A DNA stretch of 23,599 nt from Candidatus Parcubacteria bacterium (GCA_003599205.1 QZJA01000009.1:1-23599), one strand, 5' to 3'; shown: positions 15,882 to 22,914, numbered from the stretch's first letter. Numbers and translations are program-made. Notes: generated by a model from the sequence alone, not told the origin.

Positions 15882-17363
15882 ATGTTTGAGCATTTAGGAT
15901 ATATCCCAGAAACTACTCAAGGTAAAGATTCTACCAACTGGAAGAAATATCTTGGTTTTTTGTTGCCAGCAGTGGCTATTTTTATTTTTTTCCTGGCTAC
16001 TGGCTCTGGACCAAAAACTAGCGCTTCGCAAATAATCTCTGGTGATTATATAAATGTCAGCATCATAGCTGATAGTAGTGATAAATATTTGGTAGCTGAT
16101 ACAACTAGAGCTAGTTTGTTTAGTTTTACAATAAATACGGATACGCCCAGTATTTATTTGAGTAAATTGAAGCTCAAATTGACTGGTACTTATGATCCAG
16201 CTATTTTAAAAAAAATTCAGTTGCTTTATAAAGGAGCTCAGCTGGGGAATATAAGTGAAATTAGCGACGATGGTAGTATCTATTTTGATTTAAATGAAGT
16301 GGTTTTAGATGAAGGTCAAAATATTTTTAATTTAGTTTTAAATAATTATGACCTTTTGTCAGTCGACGACGTGATTGAAGTTAGTCTAGAAGATGCTAAC
16401 GATTTGATTCTTAGCTACAAAGGTCATGTTTTTTCTCCTGATGGTGATTTTCCGGTTGTTGGATCCAAGGTTCATTTTGCCGAAACTGGTGAAATTGAAG
16501 CTTACAATAATTTTAAAATAAAAAAGTTTCTAGCAGTGGAGAATGTCCCACAGCAATTATCTTCCTTTGCTTTACTCAATTCTAGAGAAATGGCTGATTT
16601 GAAAAATTTAGTGATAGCTTACGATTCGGTCAATGATTTATCAGGTGCTCAATTTTTATTATTGCAGGACAAAAAAATTGTAGCTGAAGGTCGAGTAGAA
16701 GGAAAACAAATATTTTTTGCTACCAATCAACTTTTAGTTTTGAAGACGGACAAGAAGCTAGATCTTGATTTTCATGCCTTAGGTTTACCCAAAGGTGAGT
16801 ATAAATTTTATTTAAGCGACGCTAGGGCTGTTGGTTATTCTTCCAAACAACAGTCATCTTTGGCTGAAGAAATACTCTTGTCTAATTTAGACGTTGTTGA
16901 TTATTATCCAGAATTTTCTTTGGGTAACTTGGAAAAAGATTTGAATCCGGGGTGGAATCAAATTTATGATCTAAATTTGAAAGCAGTGGGAAATAAAAAT
17001 ATAAAATTAAACAAAATAACTTGGTCATTAAAGTTAGATAAGGTGAAATTGAGTCAGGCAGAGTTAGTAATTGATCATAAAGCTTATCCGGTAGATTTGA
17101 TATTAGCTGAAGATAGAGTAGTGGCTAAATTTGATTGGCAAGAGCCTTTGCCAGTGAGTAACTCAAATACTAACATTAGTCTTTTGGTGAAAGTAGAACA
17201 ATTGGAGCCAGGAGCCAGTATTTTGTCTTATCTTTTGGCTGATCAAGCTCCTTTGGCTGACGATAGTTTGTCGGCCAATATCATCTGGTCAATTGATGAT
17301 AATTTATATAGCAGTTATTTACTGCCATACCTACCTCTTGACCCCAGTTTTTTGGCTAATTGA
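15882..17363 (+). CDS. Membrane-anchored surface protein of unknown function
   Basis: A 493-residue protein with a cytoplasmic tip (1-24), one membrane helix (about 25-41) and a long beta-strand-rich outer part. The outer part seems to hold several similar domains of about 130 residues each with alternating short hydrophobic strands. Only six to seven cysteine-free motifs are visible and no catalytic signature. The start is set at ATG 15882: the frame is open further upstream into prfB, but the promoter's -10 element ends at 15875 and codons before 15882 would lie within prfB. It precedes comEC and has its own promoter. It could be part of an envelope or DNA-uptake apparatus, but this is location-based only. 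Confidence 0.8.
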   Translation: MFEHLGYIPETTQGKDSTNWKKYLGFLLPAVAIFIFFLATGSGPKTSASQIISGDYINVSIIADSSDKYLVADTTRASLFSFTINTDTPSIYLSKLKLKLTGTYDPAILKKIQLLYKGAQLGNISEISDDGSIYFDLNEVVLDEGQNIFNLVLNNYDLLSVDDVIEVSLEDANDLILSYKGHVFSPDGDFPVVGSKVHFAETGEIEAYNNFKIKKFLAVENVPQQLSSFALLNSREMADLKNLVIAYDSVNDLSGAQFLLLQDKKIVAEGRVEGKQIFFATNQLLVLKTDKKLDLDFHALGLPKGEYKFYLSDARAVGYSSKQQSSLAEEILLSNLDVVDYYPEFSLGNLEKDLNPGWNQIYDLNLKAVGNKNIKLNKITWSLKLDKVKLSQAELVIDHKAYPVDLILAEDRVVAKFDWQEPLPVSNSNTNISLLVKVEQLEPGASILSYLLADQAPLADDSLSANIIWSIDDNLYSSYLLPYLPLDPSFLAN

Positions 17364-17389
17364 CAAGCAATAGAGTTTTATTTTAAAAT
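17360..17389 (+). promoter_or_regulatory. Promoter for the split comEC pair
   Basis: A perfect TTGACA at 17360-17365 overlaps the stop codon of the preceding gene. An 18-base spacer leads to TAAAAT at 17384-17389. Start of transcription is expected near 17396, about 20 bases before the ATG. Confidence 0.6.
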
Positions 17390-17415
17390 AGGGCTGAAGA
17401 ATTAGAGCGATTTTG

Positions 17416-18729
17416 ATGAGCAAAAGCAAAATTTTTCTTTTGGTAAGCCTTGTTTTTTTATCTGCCAATTTTGTTTGGTTGATGTATTTTGATAATCAGG
17501 AAGAAAATCCTGATTTTATGTTTGACAAATTTTATACTTTTGAGGCGGTAGTCAAAAATACTGACAAGAAATTGGCTGGCTACAATGTCTTGGTTGCTCC
17601 CAAAGATTTGGCTAATTTTTCTGGTCGGATAATCATTTATACTGATTTATACCCCGAGTATCACTATGGGGATGTTTTGCAGATCAAGGCCAAAGTTTAT
17701 CGGCCAGAACCAATTGAAGATGAAACTGGCAAAATTTTTAGGTATGATAAATATTTGGCTAAAGATGATATTTTTGCTGTTTGTTTTCGTCCCCAGATAA
17801 AGGTACTTGACCAAGAGAAAGACTGGTATTTTTATGTATATAAATTACGTCAGCATTTGTGGAATAATTTGGATAAGCATTTAGTCGAGCCAGCTTCATC
17901 ACTGGCCAAAGCTATGCTTTTAGGCACACAGCGTGAATTTGCTCCTGAGATAAGAGCGATTTTTTCTCAGGTAGGGTTGAGCCATATTATTGCTATTTCT
18001 GGTTCACACATGGTCATTATTGTCTGGTTGATACAAGCGATTTTTCTTTCCTTTGGCTTCAATAGAAAATCAGTTTTTTTCTTTCTGCTGATTTCTTTAA
18101 CACTTTATTTAGCTTTGATAGGTTTTTTGCCACCAGCCCTGCGCTCTAGCTTGATGGTTATTATTTGTTTGTTGGGGCCATTTTTAGGACGTTTGAATTT
18201 GTCAGTTTACAGTTTGATTTTTGTGGCCGATATTATGATTATTTTGAATCCTTATTTACTGTTGTATGATTTGGGATTTCAACTTTCTTTTTTGTCAGTT
18301 TTAGGCCTTATTTATTATAGCCATTTTTTTGCCAAATTATTTTTGTTTTTGCCGGATGTGTTTAAAATAAGAGAAGTTTTGGTGACTACTTTATCGGCTC
18401 AATTTTTTATTTGGCCACTTATTTTATATCACTTTGGTATTTTATCCCTTGTTTCGCCGGTGGCTAATTTTTTGGTTTTGCCATTGTCGACTATGATTTT
18501 AATTTTTAATTTTCTTCTGGCTATTTTTGGATCAATTAATTTTTTGGCTACTTTGATTTCTTGGCCACTTTTTATTTTATTTAAACTAATGGTGGAGATA
18601 AGTAAATTCTTGGCAAATTTACCTTTTGCTTATTTGAATATTTCTGATTTTAATATTTATTTTTTAATTATTTGTTATTTATTTTTAGTTGTTATTACTT
18701 TAATTTTAAAACCTCAGGACTATGAATAA
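17416..18729 (+). CDS. comEC: ComEC/Rec2-family DNA-uptake channel (membrane domain only)
   Basis: ComEC transports single-stranded DNA across the inner membrane during natural transformation. This 437-residue protein contains the N-terminal soluble segment (about 30-140, OB-fold-like) and the Competence domain with many membrane helices; the family signature appears as HIIAISGSHMVIIVWL near residue 188, followed by PPALRSSLM. The C-terminal metallo-beta-lactamase domain that usually follows is missing and is encoded by the next gene, which overlaps by 8 bases. An in-frame TTG at 17413 is a less likely start than ATG 17416. The gene layout suggests the two halves work as one complex. Confidence 0.92.
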   Translation: MSKSKIFLLVSLVFLSANFVWLMYFDNQEENPDFMFDKFYTFEAVVKNTDKKLAGYNVLVAPKDLANFSGRIIIYTDLYPEYHYGDVLQIKAKVYRPEPIEDETGKIFRYDKYLAKDDIFAVCFRPQIKVLDQEKDWYFYVYKLRQHLWNNLDKHLVEPASSLAKAMLLGTQREFAPEIRAIFSQVGLSHIIAISGSHMVIIVWLIQAIFLSFGFNRKSVFFFLLISLTLYLALIGFLPPALRSSLMVIICLLGPFLGRLNLSVYSLIFVADIMIILNPYLLLYDLGFQLSFLSVLGLIYYSHFFAKLFLFLPDVFKIREVLVTTLSAQFFIWPLILYHFGILSLVSPVANFLVLPLSTMILIFNFLLAIFGSINFLATLISWPLFILFKLMVEISKFLANLPFAYLNISDFNIYFLIICYLFLVVITLILKPQDYE

Positions 18730-19549
18730 ATTAAAAACAGTATTTTTATTAATTGTCGTTGGTTTGGGAGTTTTATTTTATACTTTAAAGACAGAAGTTA
18801 ATGATTTAGAAATTAATTTTTTTGCTATTGGTCAAGGAGACGCTATTTTGATCAGGACTCCAGAAGGGCAAAATATTTTGATTGATGGTGGCCCAGATAA
18901 TCTTTTGCTTTATCATCTAGGTGAAACTCTGCCCTGGTGGGAGCGGACTATAGACTATTTGGTGATTACTCATTATCACGCCGATCATTACCTAGGTTTT
19001 CCGGAACTGTTGAAAAAATACCGAGTAAAAAATATTTTAGTGACTGCTCATCAGCCAGATGATTTTTTATATTCAATCTGGCAACAGGCCTTGGTAGAAA
19101 ATAATTTAAAGCCAAGTATTGTTTTGGCGGGAGAAAAATTTGTAGTAAGTGATGATTTGTCTTGGCAAGTGCTCTTAGCCGATTATAACCATGAAGATTT
19201 CAATGAAAATTCTTTGGTACTGCGTTTGACTTATGGAAATACAAATTTTCTTTTTGCTGGCGACTTGCCCATTTCTGGCGAGCAGAAATTGTTGTCTTTG
19301 GGTTTTGATCTGAGTAGTCAGGTATTGAAAGTTGGTCATCACGGTAGTAAATATTCCTCTGGCTCAGATTTTTTGTCAGCAGTTGATCCAGATATATGTG
19401 TTATTCAATCAGGACAGGACAATAAGTTTGGGCACCCTCACCAAGAAGCCTTAGTTCGGCTGGCGCAAGCAAATTGTCTGATTTTTGACACCCAAAATGG
19501 GGATAGTATTAAGTTGATAAGTGATGGTCAAAATATTGATGTTTATTAG
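18722..19549 (+). CDS. Metallo-beta-lactamase-fold protein, detached ComEC C-terminal domain
   Basis: A 275-residue protein with one N-terminal membrane helix (about 5-22) and a metallo-beta-lactamase fold like the C terminus of ComEC: FFAIGQGDAILIRTPEGQ, LIDGGPDN, the metal motif THYHADH (H84, H86, D88, H89), FAGDLP, and VGHHGSKYSSGSDFL. In ComEC this domain is proposed to degrade the non-transported DNA strand. The start ATG overlaps the stop of the membrane gene by 8 bases (translational coupling). The extra membrane helix would keep the enzyme outside but tethered near the channel. Confidence 0.93.
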   Translation: MNKLKTVFLLIVVGLGVLFYTLKTEVNDLEINFFAIGQGDAILIRTPEGQNILIDGGPDNLLLYHLGETLPWWERTIDYLVITHYHADHYLGFPELLKKYRVKNILVTAHQPDDFLYSIWQQALVENNLKPSIVLAGEKFVVSDDLSWQVLLADYNHEDFNENSLVLRLTYGNTNFLFAGDLPISGEQKLLSLGFDLSSQVLKVGHHGSKYSSGSDFLSAVDPDICVIQSGQDNKFGHPHQEALVRLAQANCLIFDTQNGDSIKLISDGQNIDVY

Positions 19550-19569
19550 TATTTGCTTTAAATCGGAGC

Positions 19570-19598
19570 TTGATTTTTAATAGCTACTGGCGTATAAT
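19570..19598 (+). promoter_or_regulatory. Promoter for the response-regulator gene
   Basis: TTGATT at 19570-19575, a 17-base spacer and a perfect TATAAT at 19593-19598, about 35 bases before the ATG. Confidence 0.7.
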
Positions 19599-19632
19599 TA
19601 AGTCATTAAAAAATATTAAGTTTTAGACAAAT

Positions 19633-20022
19633 ATGGCAGATAATAAAAGGAAAATTTTACTTATTGAGGACGAGGAAATGTTGGCCAATATGTATGAGGT
19701 CAAATTTAAAAATGAAGGTTTTGAGTTAATCAAAGCCCTAGATGGTTCTCAGGGGCTGGAAATGGCCAAGGCCACTAAACCGGATTTTATTCTATTGGAT
19801 ATTATTATGCCAAAGATTGATGGTTTTTCAGTGCTCAAGTCTCTCAAAGAAGATGAGTCTACCAAGAGCATTCCAGTAATGATGCTTACCAATTTGGGAC
19901 AAGATGAGGATATTGAGCGCGGCAAACAGATGGGAGCAGTCGGCTATTTAGTCAAAGCCAATATCACGCCAGCTGAAGTAGTAGAATCAGTTAAACTTGA
20001 GTTGAGCAAGCTGGGCAAATAA
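19633..20022 (+). CDS. Single-domain (CheY-like) response regulator
   Basis: A 129-residue receiver domain with no output domain. The acidic pocket (E12, D13), the phospho-acceptor D56 in LLDIIMP, T86 and K108 are all present. It would take a phosphoryl group from a histidine kinase and act through protein contacts. No kinase gene is nearby, so the partner is unknown. Such stand-alone receivers in these genomes often sit near type IV pilus or competence genes; here it follows comEC after about 83 bases with its own promoter. It is separated from ndk by another promoter. Confidence 0.93.
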   Translation: MADNKRKILLIEDEEMLANMYEVKFKNEGFELIKALDGSQGLEMAKATKPDFILLDIIMPKIDGFSVLKSLKEDESTKSIPVMMLTNLGQDEDIERGKQMGAVGYLVKANITPAEVVESVKLELSKLGK

Positions 20023-20028
20023 AAATTA

Positions 20029-20057
20029 TTGACAACAAATTAAAATCACCCTATGCT
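20029..20057 (+). promoter_or_regulatory. Promoter for ndk
   Basis: A perfect TTGACA at 20029-20034, a 17-base spacer and TATGCT at 20052-20057. The -10 lies inside a long inverted repeat (20046-20074), so this promoter may be controlled, or the repeat may serve as a terminator. Confidence 0.65.
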
Positions 20058-20074
20058 AGTCCTAGCAAGGGTGA
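20046..20074. repeat. Inverted repeat over the ndk promoter start region
   Basis: tcaccct-a-tgctag (20046-20059) is complementary to ctagcaagggtga (20062-20074), 13 pairs with one bulged A and a 2-base centre. It covers the -10 hexamer and the expected transcription start of ndk. It may be a protein operator, or a terminator for the response-regulator message, though no good T tract follows on the plus strand. Confidence 0.7.
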
Positions 20075-20107
20075 ATTTAACTAAAAAATAATCTTTAATT
20101 AAGGAAT

Positions 20108-20686
20108 ATGGATTTCAAGAAAGAAAAAACATACGTCATGATCAAACCAGATGGTGTTAAAAAAGGTTTGATTGGTGAAGTTATTAGACGTTTCGAACAA
20201 CGTGATTTAAAAATAGTAGCTTTGGAAATGTTTATGCCAACTACTGAACAGATTGATAATCATTATCCCAAGGACGAGGCTTGGATTGCTCGTCTTGGTC
20301 AAAAGACTTTGGGTACTTATGCAAAATATGGTGTTGATGCCAAAAAAGAATTAGGCACTGACAATGATTTGGAAATCGGCAAAATGGTTCGCGGCTGGCT
20401 GGTTGATTATATGACTTCAGCCCCTTTGGTCAGAATGGTAGTTGAAGGTATTCACGCTGTAGACATGGTGAGAAAGATTTGTGGTGTTACTTTACCTAGC
20501 TTGGCTGATATGGGTACTATCCGCGGTGATTACTCAGCCGACTCTCCAGCTGTAGCCAATACTGAAAAAAGAGCCGTGATGAATTTGGTTCATGCTTCAG
20601 AAACTCCAGAGGAAGCTCAACACGAAATTAAGCATTGGTTTGGTGATCGAGAAGTAATTTTTGAATACCAACGCTTTACTGATTAA
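20108..20686 (+). CDS. ndk: Nucleoside diphosphate kinase with internal insertion
   Basis: NDK moves the terminal phosphate of ATP onto other nucleoside diphosphates through a phospho-histidine. The 192-residue protein keeps K13 in YVMIKPDG, R139 in TIRGDY, N159 and the active H162 in NLVHASE. Usual bacterial NDK is about 140-150 residues; the extra length comes mainly from an insertion at about 52-95 (YPKDEAWIARLG...KELGTDNDLEIG) between the Kpn-like helix region and the MTSAP segment. All catalytic residues are retained, so it should be active. Ends in a strong terminator; own promoter. Confidence 0.96.
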   Translation: MDFKKEKTYVMIKPDGVKKGLIGEVIRRFEQRDLKIVALEMFMPTTEQIDNHYPKDEAWIARLGQKTLGTYAKYGVDAKKELGTDNDLEIGKMVRGWLVDYMTSAPLVRMVVEGIHAVDMVRKICGVTLPSLADMGTIRGDYSADSPAVANTEKRAVMNLVHASETPEEAQHEIKHWFGDREVIFEYQRFTD

Positions 20687-20708
20687 GTAAAAATTTAGCA
20701 AAATTTAA

Positions 20709-20735
20709 AAGGAGCTAAGCTTAGCTCCTTTTTTT
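20709..20735 (+). terminator. Intrinsic terminator of ndk
   Basis: aaggagctaa (20709-20718) pairs with ttagctcctt (20721-20730), followed by T through 20735. Strong textbook hairpin, 23 bases after the ndk stop. Confidence 0.92.
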
Positions 20736-20742
20736 GATTGAT

Positions 20743-20772
20743 TTGCCAGCGCTAAAGACTAGATGTTATAAT
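20743..20772 (+). promoter_or_regulatory. Promoter for the structured non-coding RNA
   Basis: TTGCCA at 20743-20748, 18-base spacer, extended -10 TGtTATAAT with the hexamer at 20767-20772. Predicted start near 20779 coincides with the 5' arm of the RNA's closing stem. Confidence 0.75.
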
Positions 20773-20776
20773 TAAA

Positions 20777-21009
20777 AAGTAGCTCATTACTTTCGAATTA
20801 TGTAACTCTACAACATAATTTTTTGGGAGTTCTATATTGATCAGGGCTGCGGCTTTTGGTCTGCGAGCACCCACCTGTGAACACAGGGGAAACATATTGA
20901 AAAGTAGGGCTACTTAAGTCGTCGATTATTAATCAGACAATTTATGTCCCAAGATGGCTTGCAAGAAGGCGTTATATCTGTTGTATAAACGATAAGGACG
21001 CCTTTTTGT
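20777..21009 (+). ncRNA. Structured non-coding RNA, 6S RNA candidate
   Basis: No ORF of note spans this 385-base gap. A strong promoter and an intrinsic terminator bound about 230 bases. The first 139 bases fold into a closed shape: aagtagc (20777-20783) with gctactt (20909-20915), continued by tactttc (20788-20794) with gaaaagta (20899-20906). Inside are a hairpin aattatgt/acataatt (20796-20820), an apical hairpin gggctgcgg/ctgcgagcaccc (20844-20872), and cctgt-gaac-acagg (20874-20887). The segment ctgcgagcacccacct before the small hairpin resembles the 3' bubble side of E. coli 6S RNA (ctgcgacgacac...cacct). 6S RNA binds RNA polymerase in stationary phase. That an RNA gene is here is well supported; the 6S name is a tentative call. 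Confidence 0.6.
20966..21007 (+). terminator. Intrinsic terminator of the non-coding RNA
   Basis: aaggcgt (20966-20972) pairs with acgcctt (20998-21004), with an inner gttata/tataaac stem, then a run of T. Confidence 0.8.
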
Positions 21010-21039
21010 TTTGTGGTAAATTTTTTGAAATCAAAAACC

Positions 21040-21060
21040 AGCCCCGCCAAGGGGGCTGGT
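21040..21060 (-). terminator. Terminator of rpmB
   Basis: ccagcccc and ggggctgg form a GC-rich stem around a short loop. On the minus strand it is followed by a T run (plus-strand tcaaaaa before the stem), placing it just downstream of rpmB, which is read leftward. It also separates rpmB from the converging RNA gene. Confidence 0.85.
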
Positions 21061-21071
21061 AAAATAAAAAT

Positions 21072-21260
21072 TTAAGCAGTTCTATTTTTTTGTAATTTTT
21101 TGATAGTCTTCAAACAAGAGGTGCAGGCAGTTATTCTTTTGTTGCCAATTTTTTTGCTCTGCAAATTGACCTTCATTTTTCTTTTGGAGGCAATATTAGA
21201 GTGGCTTCTTATGTTGCCAATCATTGCTCTTTTTTGACAAATTTCACAAACTTTTGCCAT
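21072..21260 (-). CDS. rpmB: 50S ribosomal protein L28
   Basis: L28 is a small protein of the large ribosomal subunit. The 62-residue protein matches the family length and starts MAKVCEICQKR. It has two CxxC pairs (C5/C8 and C46/C49), so it is the zinc-binding form. The middle SNIASKRKMKVNLQ segment is typical. It is the only clear minus-strand gene in the window, transcribed away from the M50 protease gene and toward the 6S-like RNA, with its own terminator. Confidence 0.96.
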   Translation of the reverse strand: MAKVCEICQKRAMIGNIRSHSNIASKRKMKVNLQSKKIGNKRITACTSCLKTIKKLQKNRTA

Positions 21261-21266
21261 AATACT

Positions 21267-21294
21267 TTGAATTTCTGATTAATTAAGCTATAAT
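21267..21294 (+). promoter_or_regulatory. Candidate promoter for the M50 protease gene
   Basis: TTGAAT at 21267-21272 and TATAAT at 21289-21294 with a 16-base spacer. The ~60-base leader holds an inverted repeat gataac (21315-21320)/gttatc (21331-21336), which could be an operator for either divergent gene. Confidence 0.5.
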
Positions 21295-21361
21295 ATCTTA
21301 TACTATAACTATACGATAACGTTACAACATGTTATCATAAACCTTTATTTTTGTCAAAGAT

Positions 21362-21991
21362 ATGTTGATCAACACTTTATTTGAAAATCCCCAGTCATTT
21401 TTGATTGTGGTCATGGCCATTGTTTATGCTTTGACTATCCATGAGTTTTCTCATGCTTTAGCAGCCACTTACTTGGGGGACAATACCGCCAAATATAATG
21501 GGCGTCTAAATTTGAATCCGCTGTCTCATTTGGATTTTTTTGGTACTATTATGTTGCTTTTTGCTGGTTTTGGCTGGGGCAAACCAGTGCCAGTAAATAC
21601 CCACAATTTACGTTGGCGTCGTTGGGGTGATGCAGCTGTTTCTATGGCTGGCCCACTTTCCAATTTTATTAGCGGGGTTTTGTTTATTTTGGTTTATCAC
21701 GCTTTATTAGGTGTTTTGCCGTGGGATAACATGGTGTTTACCTTTTTGTTTTATCTAATATTTATCAATTTTATTTTGGGTATTTTTAATTTAATACCTA
21801 TTCCGCCACTTGATGGCTCTCATGTTTTATTTGCTATTTTACCTGATAGATTGGCTGATTTTAAACAAAAACTAAGTATTAATGGACCATGGATTTTGTT
21901 GGTGTTGATTGTTTTGGATAATTTTTTAGGCATTAGTATCTTTGGTAGAATATTTGATTTTTTTGTTAATATTATTTTAAATTTTCTCTAA
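21362..21991 (+). CDS. M50-family (site-2-protease-like) membrane metalloprotease
   Basis: A 209-residue integral membrane protein with about five membrane segments. The zinc motif HEFSH (H27, E28, H31) lies in the first helix pair, and the third metal ligand D151 is in NLIPIPPLDGS. The GWGKPVPVN segment between them is typical of the short M50/YwhC-like rhomboid-unrelated site-2 proteases. These enzymes cut membrane-embedded substrates such as anti-sigma factors. There is no PDZ domain and no obvious substrate gene nearby, so the target is unknown. A terminator follows. Confidence 0.94.
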   Translation: MLINTLFENPQSFLIVVMAIVYALTIHEFSHALAATYLGDNTAKYNGRLNLNPLSHLDFFGTIMLLFAGFGWGKPVPVNTHNLRWRRWGDAAVSMAGPLSNFISGVLFILVYHALLGVLPWDNMVFTFLFYLIFINFILGIFNLIPIPPLDGSHVLFAILPDRLADFKQKLSINGPWILLVLIVLDNFLGISIFGRIFDFFVNIILNFL

Positions 21992-22028
21992 AAATAACCG
22001 CACCACGAGCCGGTCGTTGAGCGATCAT

Positions 22029-22057
22029 CCCTTGAAGTCTCTTTCAAGGGTCTTTTT
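22029..22057 (+). terminator. Terminator of the M50 protease gene
   Basis: cccttgaa (22029-22036) pairs with ttcaaggg (22043-22050), followed by tcttttt. Confidence 0.88.
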
Positions 22058-22062
22058 ATTTG

Positions 22063-22091
22063 TTGACAAAATAGGCATTGGGTATTAGATT
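22063..22091 (+). promoter_or_regulatory. Host-type promoter ahead of the GC-rich lipoprotein gene
   Basis: A perfect TTGACA at 22063-22068, a 17-base spacer and TAGATT at 22086-22091, directly after the terminator of the protease gene. The sequence is AT-rich like the rest of the genome, unlike the gene it drives. Confidence 0.65.
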
Positions 22092-22097
22092 ATTAAT

Positions 22098-22315
22098 TGT
22101 TTATAAAAGCACCTTGTCATTTCCCCTTATTGATTTGAGCTAGCTATAGATTGTGATTGTTGTGGCCACACCTCTCGGAAAGGAGTAAGAAGCTTAGAAT
22201 GGGGTTTAGCCATACCCTAAAGCGCTAGGACATCTTGGTCTGACAGCCGTTTCAAAGGGCCTCCTTTATTTTATGAAGGGGGCGAAACAATGGTTTTCTG
22301 AAAAGGAAACATGTC
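22098..22315 (+). other. Long, structured 5' leader of the lipoprotein gene
   Basis: About 218 bases between promoter and ATG, with no convincing coding region. Visible pairing: the palindrome tgtggccaca near 22165, tggggt/acccta near 22199-22220, and aaagg/ccttt near 22254-22267 with a short T-rich run. Base composition rises from AT-rich to GC-rich across this leader. It matches no riboswitch class I can recognise; it may be regulatory or simply the imported gene's own upstream region. Confidence 0.4.
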
Positions 22316-22840
22316 ATGAGACGAGTCATCTCCACCATCATGCTTCTTCTGGGCGCACTCGCCATTTTCGCCGGCTGCGACAGTGGCAACAGCGTCACTT
22401 CGATCCTGCCGACGGACGAGGGCTTCACGTCGCCCGACAAGGCCAAGATCGACTTCTTCACCATCCACCAGGGCCTCGTTCCCGAGACTGGCGACATGAT
22501 CGTGCCGGTCTACCTGGCCTGCAGTGGCAATGCCAAGGGCATCAAGATGGTCGTCGAATACGACAGCAACGTGGCGACCCTCCTCCTGGATGATTGCTAC
22601 ACCGGCGACCTGTTCGACGCCAATTCGCCGTCTTTCTTCGGCACCATCGATCCCGATGAGCTGGACTTCGCTTGCCTGTCTCACAACTTCGTGGGCAACG
22701 GCTATCTGGTCTATCTCGTCTTCTCGGTGGAGGACAGAGACGGCGATCCGGACATCAAGATGGCCAGCACCAGCGAGGTGCGCAACAGTTCGAATCAGAA
22801 CATTTCCTGGGGTCAACAGACCATCAAACTCGGCAACTAA
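22316..22840 (+). CDS. GC-rich lipoprotein with a cohesin-like domain, probably horizontally acquired
   Basis: A 174-residue lipoprotein: signal peptide with lipobox IFAGC (lipidated C21), a Ser/Thr-rich linker to about 40, then a beta-sandwich domain whose pattern (GDMIVPVYLAC...GIKMVVEYDSN..TLL...GNGYLVYLVFSVEDRDGDPDI) resembles cohesin domains, which bind dockerins or act as surface modules. A good Shine-Dalgarno sequence (aaaggaaa, about 8 bases upstream) fits the start; other long frames here are side effects of high GC. Codons end mainly in G or C, unlike every neighbour, where A/T endings dominate. This points to recent transfer from a high-GC bacterium, or to a contaminating stretch in an assembly. 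The host-type promoter and adjoining ribosomal genes argue for real integration, not for proof. Confidence 0.85.
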   Translation: MRRVISTIMLLLGALAIFAGCDSGNSVTSILPTDEGFTSPDKAKIDFFTIHQGLVPETGDMIVPVYLACSGNAKGIKMVVEYDSNVATLLLDDCYTGDLFDANSPSFFGTIDPDELDFACLSHNFVGNGYLVYLVFSVEDRDGDPDIKMASTSEVRNSSNQNISWGQQTIKLGN

Positions 22841-22868
22841 GGCCGCGGTAGCGGCCTGAAGTCAGCCC

Positions 22869-22905
22869 CTCCCTCAGATCTAAGGGGGAGGGGTATTTAT
22901 TTTGT
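22869..22905 (+). terminator. Terminator of the lipoprotein gene
   Basis: ccctccct and agggggagggg form a GC-rich stem followed by tatttatttt. A second small stem, ggccgc/gcggcc, lies just before it (about 22842-22857). Confidence 0.85.
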
Positions 22906-22914
22906 CTAAAATCC

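Noticed and set aside
20954..20995. 13-codon ORF in the structured RNA (ATG to TAA)
   Set aside because: It runs into the terminator hairpin, has no ribosome-binding site and resembles neither a tmRNA tag nor a known leader peptide.
20777..21009. tmRNA or RNase P RNA at this locus
   Set aside because: No CCA-ending T-arm, no Ala-tag reading frame and no conserved RNase P core were seen, and the RNA is too short.
22271..22859. Alternative overlapping ORFs on both strands in the GC-rich segment
   Set aside because: High GC lengthens chance ORFs. Only the 22316-22840 frame has a Shine-Dalgarno sequence, a signal peptide with lipobox and a domain-like pattern.
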